From a virus: a DNA stretch of 23,122 bases. Within the stretch, counting starts at the first letter, position 1, and each line of letters starts with the position of its first letter. The translations under genes and the position numbers were made by a program. Shown here piece after piece: positions 1 through 8,948 of the stretch. Where the stretch lies: positions 1 to 23,122 of the IMG/VR virus record IMGVR_UViG_3300008012_000212; one strand, 5' to 3'. Under the pieces are notes generated by a model, which worked only from the letters and a program-made list of their open reading frames with translations, did not search any database and was not told the DNA's origin.

Positions 1-2447
1 ACTATCCAACCTAAAGGAACGGAAGACATAAAGTCGTTTAGTTTTTGACTTATTGGTCCTAGTTCAGTTGTAAACGTACTTTCGTGTGCTGATCTTAAAT
101 TAGGTTCTACCCATTGTTCAGCGAAACGAGCTAACGCACCTTCATCGTCCCCAGCTAACCCTAAATCTCTAGCTCTTTTTAAGTTATCAGCACGAGCTTG
201 TTCAACATGGTTAAACATAAACTCTTCCCTAGCTACACGGTCATCTGCGAAGTCTAGTTTTTTAGCAGCATCTTCCGCATCTCTTAACAGTGAAGCTTCA
301 GAAAAATGTCTACCTGATGTAGTCACTAGCGTCTCTATTCCATTTGAAATGAATTTAGCTATATCTTCAGGTTGCGTGAGTCCTTTCTTTTCTGTGGCTT
401 CAATCCAAAGCTGTGCCATAGCTCTTCTCCTGAACTCTAAATCTTTATACATAGAGTCCATTGAAGTCATCAATCGTGTTGGTAGCCTTAGTATATTGCC
501 GAAGTAATCTATAGCTGTTTTTATGCCATCAGCTTCTTTTAGTATATCAGGATCACCCCTAAGCTCTCTTAATGCACTTGCAAAGTTCTCACCAGAAATA
601 GCGTCAACAGCAGCTTCATTACCCACATCTCCACGCCATCCTGTGTTTGTATCTAATAAACCGTCTTTAGCTTTCCACGCTTTACCCATGATCTGCCATA
701 ACTCGCCTGATAAATGACCATAAGACCAAGCAGAAACAACTCCTCTTCTGACTTCAGGTTCAGCAGTTAACCAACCGCCTATATATCTTTCAAACTGTTT
801 TATAGTGGCTGATATACTATTACCAATGACATTGACTACGTTAGTCCGTGGTCCCCACAGTAATGAATTGATATAATACTCTCTAACCATTTTAGTCAGC
901 TTGCCTCCGTTGCTTCCTCTGACTTGTTTGTTTATAGCAGTAATAGCATTCCAAAAATCATCTCCCGCACCTTCTTTTGATAGACGTATTGAATTAACAA
1001 TATCATCTATTTTCATGCCACCACGTCTTCTTAAATATTCTTGTCGTAGTTTGGTATTCTGTATTTCCTTCTGAGACAATCCAATCTTAGCTTTAAACTG
1101 AGTAGAACGTAAACCACGACCGAAACCACTAGCAATTTCAGAAACCCTAGCTTGTAAGTTAAGCTGTACATCTAAAGCACTTTTAATTTGTGCCTCTAAC
1201 AATTCATCTTCTAAACCACCTTTTTTCTTTTTAGCATACTGTTCTGACAATTCTACTAACTGTATTCCGTTTTCGGTCATAAACCTACGCAAAGCCAACA
1301 TCTTTCCAGCAGCCCTATCCAACGCAACGGGATCACTTTCAGTCGCTCTAAGTAACCCCTCTAAGGTATTACCATCAGCACCCGTAGCGTCAGCCATTTC
1401 TTCAATAGCTATCTGATTCATTTTTCCTTCAGATACAAACTGCTTTTTTCCTTCTTTTATTAAAGTTTCACCACTTTTTTCTAAACTGGTATTTAACTCC
1501 GATTGCCTAAGACCACCTTCAATTGTAGGTACAAATACTTTCTTTTTGTTACCAGCTTCGTCAGTGATTGTTTTTAACATTCTACCTGAAGCGGTGCGTT
1601 GTAAAGATTGTAACCCTCCTGTAAATAATTTATCGTCTGAAAATACTTTAGCCTCTGTTTGTAATCGTACTTTTTCTTGTTTCGTTGGTTTAGGTTCTGC
1701 TTTGGGTTTGGCGAGTTCTACTGGTTTAACCTGCTCCTTAATCTCTTTAGTGAACTGCTCAGTAGATTTCTGTATAGCTTCTTCTTGTTGTCCTCCCTCT
1801 GCTAATATTTTATTCTTTCTTTTTATAGCTCTTAAACCAGCAACAAACGGAGCAACTAACGCACCTACCCCTAACTCCAAAAGCACACCTTCTAAAACAT
1901 TTTTAGCCCTTCCCTCTAGTTCATTGTCGTCAGGATCAGCCGCTAAAAACTCGGTAACTGGATCACGAAGGTCTGTGTGTTGTCTTATTAAATTAGATAA
2001 TCTTTCCTCTTGTCCGTCAAATGCGATGAAATCTGTAGTAGCAGAAGCAGCAGCGTATCCCTTCCAACTTAGATCAGTAAACGCTCCTGCCTTTGGTCCT
2101 TGTTTAGTTAACGCTTTAGCTGCTTTACCGCTTATACCTGTTATCTTTCCTGCTTTAGCAGCTTTACCCGCAACACTTATTCCTTTACCAATAACACCAA
2201 ACGGCAACGCAAATTGAGCAATACCTTCTATTAACGTACCGGGTAATGTTTTTGATTCACCTAGTAATCGCTCTTCGTCTAAATCGGGTAATAAATCAAA
2301 TGATAAAAAGTCTCCTAAATTATAAACACCACGAGCTAAAGATTCTATACCCCTAAAAGGAGCAGCAAAAGCATCTAAAGCATAATCACCAAAACTAAGG
2401 TCCTCCTGTAATGGTTGTTGTTGTTTTTCTTGAAGATTTAATTTCAT
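1..2447 (-). CDS. Large internal virion protein, T7 gp16-like (3' part missing)
   Basis: An open frame of 815 codons starts at an ATG sharing an ATGA overlap with the gp15-like gene and runs off the low-coordinate edge without a stop. It is the last gene of the gp13-14-15-16 series, so by position it is the giant ejection protein that in T7 helps form the trans-envelope conduit for DNA. The N-terminus (MKLNLQEKQQQPLQED) leads into a Pro/Gly-rich hydrophobic stretch and a Lys/Ala-rich segment. No lytic transglycosylase domain is seen where T7 gp16 carries one. Around residues 520-555 there is a segment reading LLWGPRTNVVNVIGNSIS, a pattern (LxGPxTxxxNxxxN) I know from large phage ejection and polyvalent proteins. 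Much of the rest looks helical and charged. T7 gp16 has 1318 residues, so roughly 500 may be missing. No Shine-Dalgarno is visible, so translation is probably coupled to the upstream gene. The role is inferred mainly from position and size. Confidence 0.75.
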   Translation of the reverse strand, partial: MKLNLQEKQQQPLQEDLSFGDYALDAFAAPFRGIESLARGVYNLGDFLSFDLLPDLDEERLLGESKTLPGTLIEGIAQFALPFGVIGKGISVAGKAAKAGKITGISGKAAKALTKQGPKAGAFTDLSWKGYAAASATTDFIAFDGQEERLSNLIRQHTDLRDPVTEFLAADPDDNELEGRAKNVLEGVLLELGVGALVAPFVAGLRAIKRKNKILAEGGQQEEAIQKSTEQFTKEIKEQVKPVELAKPKAEPKPTKQEKVRLQTEAKVFSDDKLFTGGLQSLQRTASGRMLKTITDEAGNKKKVFVPTIEGGLRQSELNTSLEKSGETLIKEGKKQFVSEGKMNQIAIEEMADATGADGNTLEGLLRATESDPVALDRAAGKMLALRRFMTENGIQLVELSEQYAKKKKGGLEDELLEAQIKSALDVQLNLQARVSEIASGFGRGLRSTQFKAKIGLSQKEIQNTKLRQEYLRRRGGMKIDDIVNSIRLSKEGAGDDFWNAITAINKQVRGSNGGKLTKMVREYYINSLLWGPRTNVVNVIGNSISATIKQFERYIGGWLTAEPEVRRGVVSAWSYGHLSGELWQIMGKAWKAKDGLLDTNTGWRGDVGNEAAVDAISGENFASALRELRGDPDILKEADGIKTAIDYFGNILRLPTRLMTSMDSMYKDLEFRRRAMAQLWIEATEKKGLTQPEDIAKFISNGIETLVTTSGRHFSEASLLRDAEDAAKKLDFADDRVAREEFMFNHVEQARADNLKRARDLGLAGDDEGALARFAEQWVEPNLRSAHESTFTTELGPISQKLNDFMSSVPLGWI

Positions 2448-4594
2448 TGTTCAAATAGCTGTTCTTGTACTTCGATAAACTTCTCTACAGTTTCCTGTGG
2501 TATTGTTTGTGTTTCGTAAATTAATTTAAGTAATTCTTCAACATCATCCACATTACTATCAATACCTGATTCACTTTCTCTTCTTAATTGTTCGTAACGT
2601 TCTTTAGGAAAGAAAGCATAAAACGGAACTAAATCTTTTAAAGCTTCTTTATTAGTGATGGGAATATTAAGAACCTTACCCTGTTTTCTCTTAATTTCTA
2701 TTTGTCCTTGACGGATGCTGTCTAAATTCAAACGACTACTACCCATCAAATAAACCATTAATTTTCGTTCCGCTGTTTTTCTTTGTTTATCGTTTTTAGT
2801 GTTGTCTTGAATTATATCGTACTGATCTTCTAAGCTATCGAATAAACTTAAATCAAAATGACGAGCTATGACTTTGGCTTTTTTAGTATCTTTACTTCTC
2901 AGTGCTTTTTCTAAATCAAAATAATTATAGGTAGGTGAAAAGAAATAACTCTGACCCTGACCTAATTTTACTTCAGGATCAATGAAAGATTTTTTATCAT
3001 CTATATTTTTAGGGGATTCAGCTTCAACTTCACTAACCTGTTTACTGGCTCTGTACTTTTTGAATATATCTTTAGCACCTTGATTAAATTCTTCTTGAAA
3101 CTTCTTTTCAAAATCTAGTAAGTCCAAAACACCTTGACCCTGTAAATCGCTAGTTCTAACAAGTTCGTCGTTTACATTCTTATACTGCCCTGTCGATATT
3201 TCGTTTCTTTTTACTAACAACTTTCTCTTTAAATCAGTTTCCAACTCAGCAATTTCATCCGATAAAACTTTTGGCATATTTATTGAGATTCGAGTGCCTT
3301 CTCTTTTAGCGAATCCCTCTGATAGTAGTAAAGAGTTTTTGTCGTCTTCTAAGTTTTTACTGAAGTCTATTTGAGGAAACATATTTCTCCTCATATTTAA
3401 AAAGAAAACACCACGCTCTTCTCCTATCTCTAAAGCACCTAATGTAGTTTGTATAGCCTTAACGCCTTCAGTTATAACAATAGGATTGCCAGTCTCTAAT
3501 AATTTCTGACGGAAAGCGTTCTCAAGTTCATCCTGACTTCTTATAGGAGCATCAACTCCCTCTATAGTAGCTTGTCCGTTTGATTTGAAAGCCATACCAG
3601 CAGCCACTAATTCAGCTTGTATGTTATATAAAATGTCAGTGGCTTCTTTTTTATCGCTAAGTATATTCTGTTCTTCAATCTTATCAATCTCCTCCATCAA
3701 TACAGCTTTACGATTAGTATAAGCACCGTATATCGGGTCCTCCCCTTTTCGTTTAGCACCTACTCCAAATCTTGCTGTGCCTACTTTAAAATGCCCTGAT
3801 GCGTGTTCTAAAAAGTTTTTAGCTGCTTGTGGGTTTTTTACTGCTAATTGCCGTGTAACACGTTCAATCATTTCTACCTGTTTATCAGCAGTCATCCAGT
3901 TTGTTTCTGCCCACACTTCGTCTAGTCTTGTAGCGTATCTAGGATCATCTAAATCTAAAGTACCGTCACTAAATAAACGGGCTTCTATATCAGCTTGTAC
4001 TTGTTTTTCTGCCTCTTTGTTTTTACGTGTATCGTACTCTAAAACATATTTATCTATTGTTGGTCTAACTACTTCGTCAAAGCCTTCTTTAACAAATACA
4101 TCTGTAGCTAACTGCCCGTATTGTCCTTCAAAATCTTGTCTTATTATACCTGCTATAGCTTCCGTGCTAACATCTTCGTCTCCGGCTTCTGGATTATTTA
4201 AACGAAAATGTAGTTGCTTTTGGTACTCATCGTGCAGACGTGCTCCTAAAGCTCTCTTCTTTCTTTTCCAATTTAATGGCGAAGCTAGAAACGGTATACT
4301 GCCTTTACGTACTTGTTTGTCTAATTCAGCTTCTGTTTTATTTAAATCTGCTTTTAATTGTTCAGGCGACATCCGAGCAACTTCTTCTTGGAACTGCTCA
4401 AACTCTATATCAGCTACTCGTGTGTACTGCTGTAACACTGGATTAACTTGACCCAACGCATCAGCTAAGTCCATCAACTTGTTACGTCCTGCTCGTTGAA
4501 CTTGTATCCCGTACTGACCAGCCCGTTGAATGGTGGGTGATATACCGGGAACAGCGTCCCCTAATCCTTGTACTTGTACTCGTTCTCTAGCCAT
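2444..4594 (-). CDS. Internal virion protein, T7 gp15-like
   Basis: The 716-residue product is close in length to T7 gp15 (747) and sits exactly where gp15 belongs, between the gp14-like and gp16-like genes. In T7, gp15 is an inner-core protein ejected into the cell, where it forms part of the periplasmic tunnel. The sequence is strongly charged and mostly helical, with no signal peptide or membrane segment. The N-terminal 60 residues (MARERVQVQGLGDAVPGISP, then repeated QRAG units) look like a flexible arm. An AAGAAG sequence lies about six bases before the ATG, which follows the gp14-like stop by one base. The stop overlaps the gp16-like ATG (ATGA). Assignment rests on synteny, length and composition, as I see no catalytic motif. 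Confidence 0.8.
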   Translation of the reverse strand: MARERVQVQGLGDAVPGISPTIQRAGQYGIQVQRAGRNKLMDLADALGQVNPVLQQYTRVADIEFEQFQEEVARMSPEQLKADLNKTEAELDKQVRKGSIPFLASPLNWKRKKRALGARLHDEYQKQLHFRLNNPEAGDEDVSTEAIAGIIRQDFEGQYGQLATDVFVKEGFDEVVRPTIDKYVLEYDTRKNKEAEKQVQADIEARLFSDGTLDLDDPRYATRLDEVWAETNWMTADKQVEMIERVTRQLAVKNPQAAKNFLEHASGHFKVGTARFGVGAKRKGEDPIYGAYTNRKAVLMEEIDKIEEQNILSDKKEATDILYNIQAELVAAGMAFKSNGQATIEGVDAPIRSQDELENAFRQKLLETGNPIVITEGVKAIQTTLGALEIGEERGVFFLNMRRNMFPQIDFSKNLEDDKNSLLLSEGFAKREGTRISINMPKVLSDEIAELETDLKRKLLVKRNEISTGQYKNVNDELVRTSDLQGQGVLDLLDFEKKFQEEFNQGAKDIFKKYRASKQVSEVEAESPKNIDDKKSFIDPEVKLGQGQSYFFSPTYNYFDLEKALRSKDTKKAKVIARHFDLSLFDSLEDQYDIIQDNTKNDKQRKTAERKLMVYLMGSSRLNLDSIRQGQIEIKRKQGKVLNIPITNKEALKDLVPFYAFFPKERYEQLRRESESGIDSNVDDVEELLKLIYETQTIPQETVEKFIEVQEQLFEQ

Positions 4595-4595
4595 A

Positions 4596-5189
4596 TTAAC
4601 TTCTTGTTAAAACTGTAGATGTAGGCTCAAAGCTACCACCTGTACCTGCCCCACCGAAACCACCGCCCATCTGTTGCATCTGCAATCCAGTACCATACGC
4701 ACCCACTGCACTTGTGGCAGTCTGTAACAATGCAGTCAAAGCACTAGGTCTGTTGATAGGTTGATTGATTCCGATCTGACGTTGAGTCGTCGCAAACCCT
4801 GCTTGTTCAAGACCCATACCTGTTGCTACTTGTCCTAGTTCTTGCTGTCTTAAAAGTGCTGACCTGTACGCTCCTTCTTGTCGTGTGTAGTCATCCATCA
4901 ACGCTTGTACACTAGCTCCGGCAACACCTGCCTCTCCAGCAGATACTCTAGCTCGTGCTAATGCTTGTTGTGATTTACGACTAACTTGTTCCAACTCACG
5001 ACCCACAGCTTCCTGCTCTTGTGCTTGACGCATACGAATGGAAGTTTGTTCTTGTAGGAAACGTTGACGTTCAGCTGCTGAGGCTTGTGCTTGGTACGCT
5101 GCTTGCTGTTTAGCTTGTCGCCTAGCACCCATATACTGAGCACCACCCGCTGCAACTGCAAGACCTGCTAATAACGCTGGATAACACAT
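4596..5189 (-). CDS. Internal virion protein, T7 gp14-like
   Basis: The 197-residue product starts MCYPALLAGLAVAAGGAQ, a short hydrophobic N-terminal segment, and continues as a long Gln/Ala/Glu/Arg-rich helix (about residues 25-110), then a Gly-rich C-terminus. This matches the T7 gp14 type of ejection protein (196 residues), which inserts into the outer membrane during DNA entry. The frame is open further upstream to 5240, but the start at 5189 is preferred: GAGAGGAAG precedes it at normal spacing and the MC start suits the family, whereas the longer version would overlap the preceding gene. The spacing to the gp13-like gene upstream is five bases. Identification is by position, size and composition. 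Confidence 0.8.
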   Translation of the reverse strand: MCYPALLAGLAVAAGGAQYMGARRQAKQQAAYQAQASAAERQRFLQEQTSIRMRQAQEQEAVGRELEQVSRKSQQALARARVSAGEAGVAGASVQALMDDYTRQEGAYRSALLRQQELGQVATGMGLEQAGFATTQRQIGINQPINRPSALTALLQTATSAVGAYGTGLQMQQMGGGFGGAGTGGSFEPTSTVLTRS

Positions 5190-5194
5190 ATCAA

Positions 5195-5632
5195 TTACTT
5201 CCTCTCTAATATAAATGACATATACCCGTCGTACTGGCAATCGCTAAACTCTGCACCCAACCACTGCAACCACCTGTAACTCAACGTGTTAGTCTCCATT
5301 ACGATGTTTGTTAAATAGTCAAAACCGATCATCATCTCGTCCACCCACTGCTTTGAATGTTTAAGAAAGTACTTCTTAGCGGTGGCCAATCGTCGTGTTC
5401 CTAATAACCAAACAACACCAACGTTCTCGTGAGGAGTGACACCAAAGCTGCAATACAAACCATCGTTACCTCGTAGTGAATAACACTTACTGCTTGTTTC
5501 AAACGATAGGTTAACTGCGTCCTTTGGGTGGTGCATTAGACCGATACATTCCATCATGTCCTCTTCTCTCATGTCGTCGTACAATTCGAACGCATCCATA
5601 TCCGGCATAGCTTCCTCGACCCTAAGACCCAT
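5195..5632 (-). CDS. T7 gp13-like protein (DUF2833, GNAT-like fold)
   Basis: The start is set at 5632 (MGLRVEEAMPD) because AGGAG lies eight bases upstream; the frame is open to 5665, but that start has no better signal. The 145-residue product is the size of T7 gp13 (138). It shows the same layout: an N-terminal RxxxxxD segment, a central GxxPxENVGVVWLLGT strand-turn corresponding to the DQVWRLSG region of gp13, a helix with KKYFLKHSKQWVDEM, and a C-terminal WLQWLGAEF motif resembling FLKTIGAVF of gp13. In T7, gp13 is needed for correct assembly of internal core proteins, though it is not abundant in virions. The fold resembles acetyltransferases, and I have no evidence that it is catalytic. 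It overlaps the tail tube B gene by 11 bases. Confidence 0.8.
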   Translation of the reverse strand: MGLRVEEAMPDMDAFELYDDMREEDMMECIGLMHHPKDAVNLSFETSSKCYSLRGNDGLYCSFGVTPHENVGVVWLLGTRRLATAKKYFLKHSKQWVDEMMIGFDYLTNIVMETNTLSYRWLQWLGAEFSDCQYDGYMSFILERK

Positions 5633-8600
5633 ATCGTTTACTCCTTGGTATAACCATCGATTCAAACTCAGCAGCTAACAACTTACACGGCAACGCACTA
5701 TCACTCTTTACTTCGATAGTCACCTTGTCGGGTTGTCCTTGTACTGCAAATCTGAAGTGACCGTCTTGTGGTTCGAACTCGTTTAATAAAAGATTAGCTC
5801 CCGTGATGTCAGGATTGAACACATACTTATAGGTGTCACGATACTCAGGGGTTACTTCCACAACAAAGTGTCCAGTGTCTGCGTAGTTGATACTACCGTT
5901 ACGGATCGTTTGGAATGTATAATCAGAAGCACTACGTCCTCCTCGTTCCGTTGGTTGTTTTATTGCTTGGTTAGAGAACCTGTACAACATATTGTACGGC
6001 TTACCTATAACAAAGTACGTATCGTCGTTGTAAGTCTTACCTAGTGCCCACGCTGTTGCAGAACTAAAATCTGTACTAACAACCCAGTAATCTGTCCAAT
6101 CAGCACCTGTACCCGGTTCAGTAGCAGCTGTAGAAGTGTGTACTTGAGTATCAGGATCAGTATGTACGCACTTATAAACTGTACCACCATTACTCACATA
6201 ACTAGCTAACGCACCTGTTACATCCACCGTAGTGTTGTCCACCATAGTAATAGCTCGTTGCGTTCCTATCTTAGTATAAATCTCTATATCAGTACCAAGA
6301 CTGACATTGTATGGTATGCCGCTTATACGTGTCTTCTTAGTCGAAGCGTTATACAAAGATACAGTAACATCGTTACCGTCTACCCTACTATCTAACAACA
6401 ACGGATAACCTAGTCCTTCGTCCGTCAGTCCGTCTTCCAATGTCAAGAACTCTAGGTGTAACCCTTCGTCGTCCTTGGTTATCATGTACAACTTACTGTC
6501 TATGAAATCAAAACCAACAACGTCACGATCAAAGGTGAACTTCATCCAAGCACTTTGTATCTTCTCCTTGTTGCTCCAAAAGTATTTATATACGTACAAC
6601 GTCTTCAGGTCGCTGTCTACACCGATACACAATGTATTCTCTGCTTGGCTACCTGCTATCTTACGTACATCTTTTGGTATGTACTTGGGTACTTGTTGTG
6701 TAACTTCCTCTGCATCAAACAGTTCTGTATTGTTATCAACAAAGTATTCATACATTCCTTCGAAGTCGTTACGTTTAAATGTAAAGTATATATAGTTACC
6801 GAGAGCTACGGGTTCTACGCTGTCTGATATATCGTACTCAGTAACAGGAGAGATAGCTACTGTCTTAGGACTTAGTACATCAGCACCACGCAATACGAAC
6901 TGGGACTGCTTACTGAACAGCATCAGCTTCTCTTGGAACGGTATAGCGTGTTGTAGGATAGCTACCTTGGTGTGACTGAGTCCGACGTCTATCGGTGCGC
7001 TGTCTAACAGCTGCTGTGTGGTAGTCCTGAAGAAGTTAAAATAGTTGTCTGCTTCGCTAAAGATAACAGATGTATCAGTAACAAACCCTAAGCGGTTCTT
7101 GAAGAAGAAGACGTCGTTGATAGTTTGGTCTACAAAAGATGGAAATGGATTGGTGATGTCGTCACCTGCTTGCCTTTGGATGTACGAAGTAGCTCGTTCA
7201 AAATATTGTATATCAGATTTCCATGGAGCAGCTGAATTAACTGCCGTCGTCACTACCCAATATCTTTTCCAATCAGCAACTCCGTCTCCGTCGTCATCTA
7301 CCGTACCTCCGGGTTCGTTACTACTATTAGATACGTGAGGTTCTACTAAGTTATAAAATACACCGTTGTGTTTAACAACATTACTTCGTTCGTTTGGTGT
7401 TTGAAGCGTAAAACTGTTTACTTTCCCCGTTATTGTGTCGTATGAATCAATAACAAGAACGACAGGCATAGTAGTTACATTTAAAGATGTATTTATTCCT
7501 TTGTATTCTTTACTTGATTCTAAACCTCTTACCCATCCAACCGTTTCTACCCAACTGCCTTCTCCAAAATCTTCCCCGTCTTTAGTTTTAAATATAACAT
7601 AGTAGTCGTCTTGGTCTATGTCTGCATCTCCTCTTATCTTTACTCTAAATCTATTGAAGCAGTGCTTGGGCAGGTCAGTAATACTATCAACTTCTTTGTA
7701 AGCAACTTTCAGTGCTTGGTCAGCTAGACCGTCTTCTGTACGAATAGTAAAATCAGTATCTGCGGAAATCTTAATTACCGAACCTTTTCTAGTTACTTGA
7801 AAGTTTGAGTTCGTCAACGATACAGAATTAATCGCAGGTAATACATACCCCGGAGTGCTGTTATCTATATCTTCATATTCAGACCACTCCAATGCGTCAC
7901 CACCGCCAAAACCGCCAAACTGACTTGCTGTTATTTTTCTAATTATTAACTTATATGTATTAGTCGCTAAAGTGCTATCGTAGTTAATACCTCTGTGAGT
8001 CAATATGTAACTAGCTAACGAACCCCCACTAAATACACACGTACCTTTCGTTCCTGTTGCTAGTTTTGTAGTGTGCGTAGCATCTGTGTATTGATCTATG
8101 AAGAACTCATATTTAACAGTTGTTACCGGCTTCGCAAAAACTAAAACACCGCTGGGCTTATGTGTACCACTATCCTCAAAACCGCTGCCTCCTCCTATTT
8201 CTAAATCAACTACACCGAGTCCTTGTTGACCCGCCAAATAATCCTCTAATATGAGTTCTAAATCTTCAGCGATAACAGCTGTATCTGAATATTCTCCACC
8301 TTTACTTCCTTGAGCATCTCCACTTTCGTAAGTATGTCCAGCACTCGGCGGAAACTGATCGCTTTGTAGACCTGTTGGTGAACTGCTTACTGTAACTAAT
8401 TGATTGTCTAAGTATATATCGTAGTTCTTTTCGTAGTCGCCAAGATTAACAGTAATTATAGCATCGTACTCTAAGTCTTTGCTTTTTAAAGCGTCACTAT
8501 CGTCTACTTGTACCGTCTTCCTCTTATTAACAAGAAACGTATAGTCAGCTACAGTCAACGCTCTCAGATCGTTCAACGGATCAGTAACAGAAGTACCAAG

Positions 8601-8948
8601 ACTAAGATAGCTGTTAGCAATAGATGTAACGGTAACAGGTATAGATGTACCTAACGATACGTCGTAAGCACTAACACCAGCAGGAATACCTAACGATACA
8701 TTACCTAACGATACGACTATAGCGTACTGGTTGGTTTCGTCCCGTTTAACAAAGTGTGTGAATATATTAGCTGTACCGTCTGTGTCTAAATTCTTTACGT
8801 AGTTGGTATTAGGACGTTTCTTTAGTCCCTCAACAACAGTAGCCCAAGCATTGATCTGTTCGTCGCACTGACCGGGATAACGCAGATTGTCAGGCTGCTG
8901 CGATACACCTTGGGCTAAGTTAGGTACGCTATTTACTAACAGAGGCAT
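5622..8948 (-). CDS. Tail tubular protein B (nozzle), T7 gp12-like, enlarged
   Basis: The 1108-residue product begins with the gp12 signature (NLAQGVSQQPDNLRYPGQCDE; T7 has GGISQQPDILRYPDQ) followed by VEGLKKRP, and later NDLRALTVADYTFLVN, also as in gp12. Gp12 forms the tail nozzle through which DNA leaves. At 1108 residues it is about 300 longer than T7 gp12 (794). Part of the extra length lies in two regions, about residues 528-590 and 922-985, that share a pattern: an aromatic strand, a Glu/Pro/Gly-rich turn, ADW..YWV, then a short Ala/Trp segment. This resembles chitin- or cellulose-binding modules of the CBM5/12 type. Residues about 79-120 carry four copies of a short SLG motif. The start forms a TAATG overlap with tail tube A, with AGG just upstream. 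The stop overlaps the gp13-like gene. Confidence 0.93.
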   Translation of the reverse strand: MPLLVNSVPNLAQGVSQQPDNLRYPGQCDEQINAWATVVEGLKKRPNTNYVKNLDTDGTANIFTHFVKRDETNQYAIVVSLGNVSLGIPAGVSAYDVSLGTSIPVTVTSIANSYLSLGTSVTDPLNDLRALTVADYTFLVNKRKTVQVDDSDALKSKDLEYDAIITVNLGDYEKNYDIYLDNQLVTVSSSPTGLQSDQFPPSAGHTYESGDAQGSKGGEYSDTAVIAEDLELILEDYLAGQQGLGVVDLEIGGGSGFEDSGTHKPSGVLVFAKPVTTVKYEFFIDQYTDATHTTKLATGTKGTCVFSGGSLASYILTHRGINYDSTLATNTYKLIIRKITASQFGGFGGGDALEWSEYEDIDNSTPGYVLPAINSVSLTNSNFQVTRKGSVIKISADTDFTIRTEDGLADQALKVAYKEVDSITDLPKHCFNRFRVKIRGDADIDQDDYYVIFKTKDGEDFGEGSWVETVGWVRGLESSKEYKGINTSLNVTTMPVVLVIDSYDTITGKVNSFTLQTPNERSNVVKHNGVFYNLVEPHVSNSSNEPGGTVDDDGDGVADWKRYWVVTTAVNSAAPWKSDIQYFERATSYIQRQAGDDITNPFPSFVDQTINDVFFFKNRLGFVTDTSVIFSEADNYFNFFRTTTQQLLDSAPIDVGLSHTKVAILQHAIPFQEKLMLFSKQSQFVLRGADVLSPKTVAISPVTEYDISDSVEPVALGNYIYFTFKRNDFEGMYEYFVDNNTELFDAEEVTQQVPKYIPKDVRKIAGSQAENTLCIGVDSDLKTLYVYKYFWSNKEKIQSAWMKFTFDRDVVGFDFIDSKLYMITKDDEGLHLEFLTLEDGLTDEGLGYPLLLDSRVDGNDVTVSLYNASTKKTRISGIPYNVSLGTDIEIYTKIGTQRAITMVDNTTVDVTGALASYVSNGGTVYKCVHTDPDTQVHTSTAATEPGTGADWTDYWVVSTDFSSATAWALGKTYNDDTYFVIGKPYNMLYRFSNQAIKQPTERGGRSASDYTFQTIRNGSINYADTGHFVVEVTPEYRDTYKYVFNPDITGANLLLNEFEPQDGHFRFAVQGQPDKVTIEVKSDSALPCKLLAAEFESMVIPRSKRYGS

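Noticed and set aside
1546-2217. Plus-strand open frame of 223 codons
   Set aside because: It lies antisense to the gp16-like gene, has a Ser/Pro/Leu-rich composition typical of a shadow frame, no ribosome site and no recognisable motif.
3777-4451. Plus-strand open frame of 224 codons
   Set aside because: It is antisense to the gp15-like gene with low-complexity Ser/Cys-rich translation, so I regard it as a shadow frame.
5190-5240. Longer N-terminus for the gp14-like protein
   Set aside because: The start at 5189 has GAGAGGAAG upstream, whereas the extension would overlap the gp13-like gene.
5633-5665. Longer N-terminus for the gp13-like protein
   Set aside because: The internal ATG at 5632 has AGGAG at good spacing; the longer form would deepen the overlap with the nozzle gene and has no better ribosome site.
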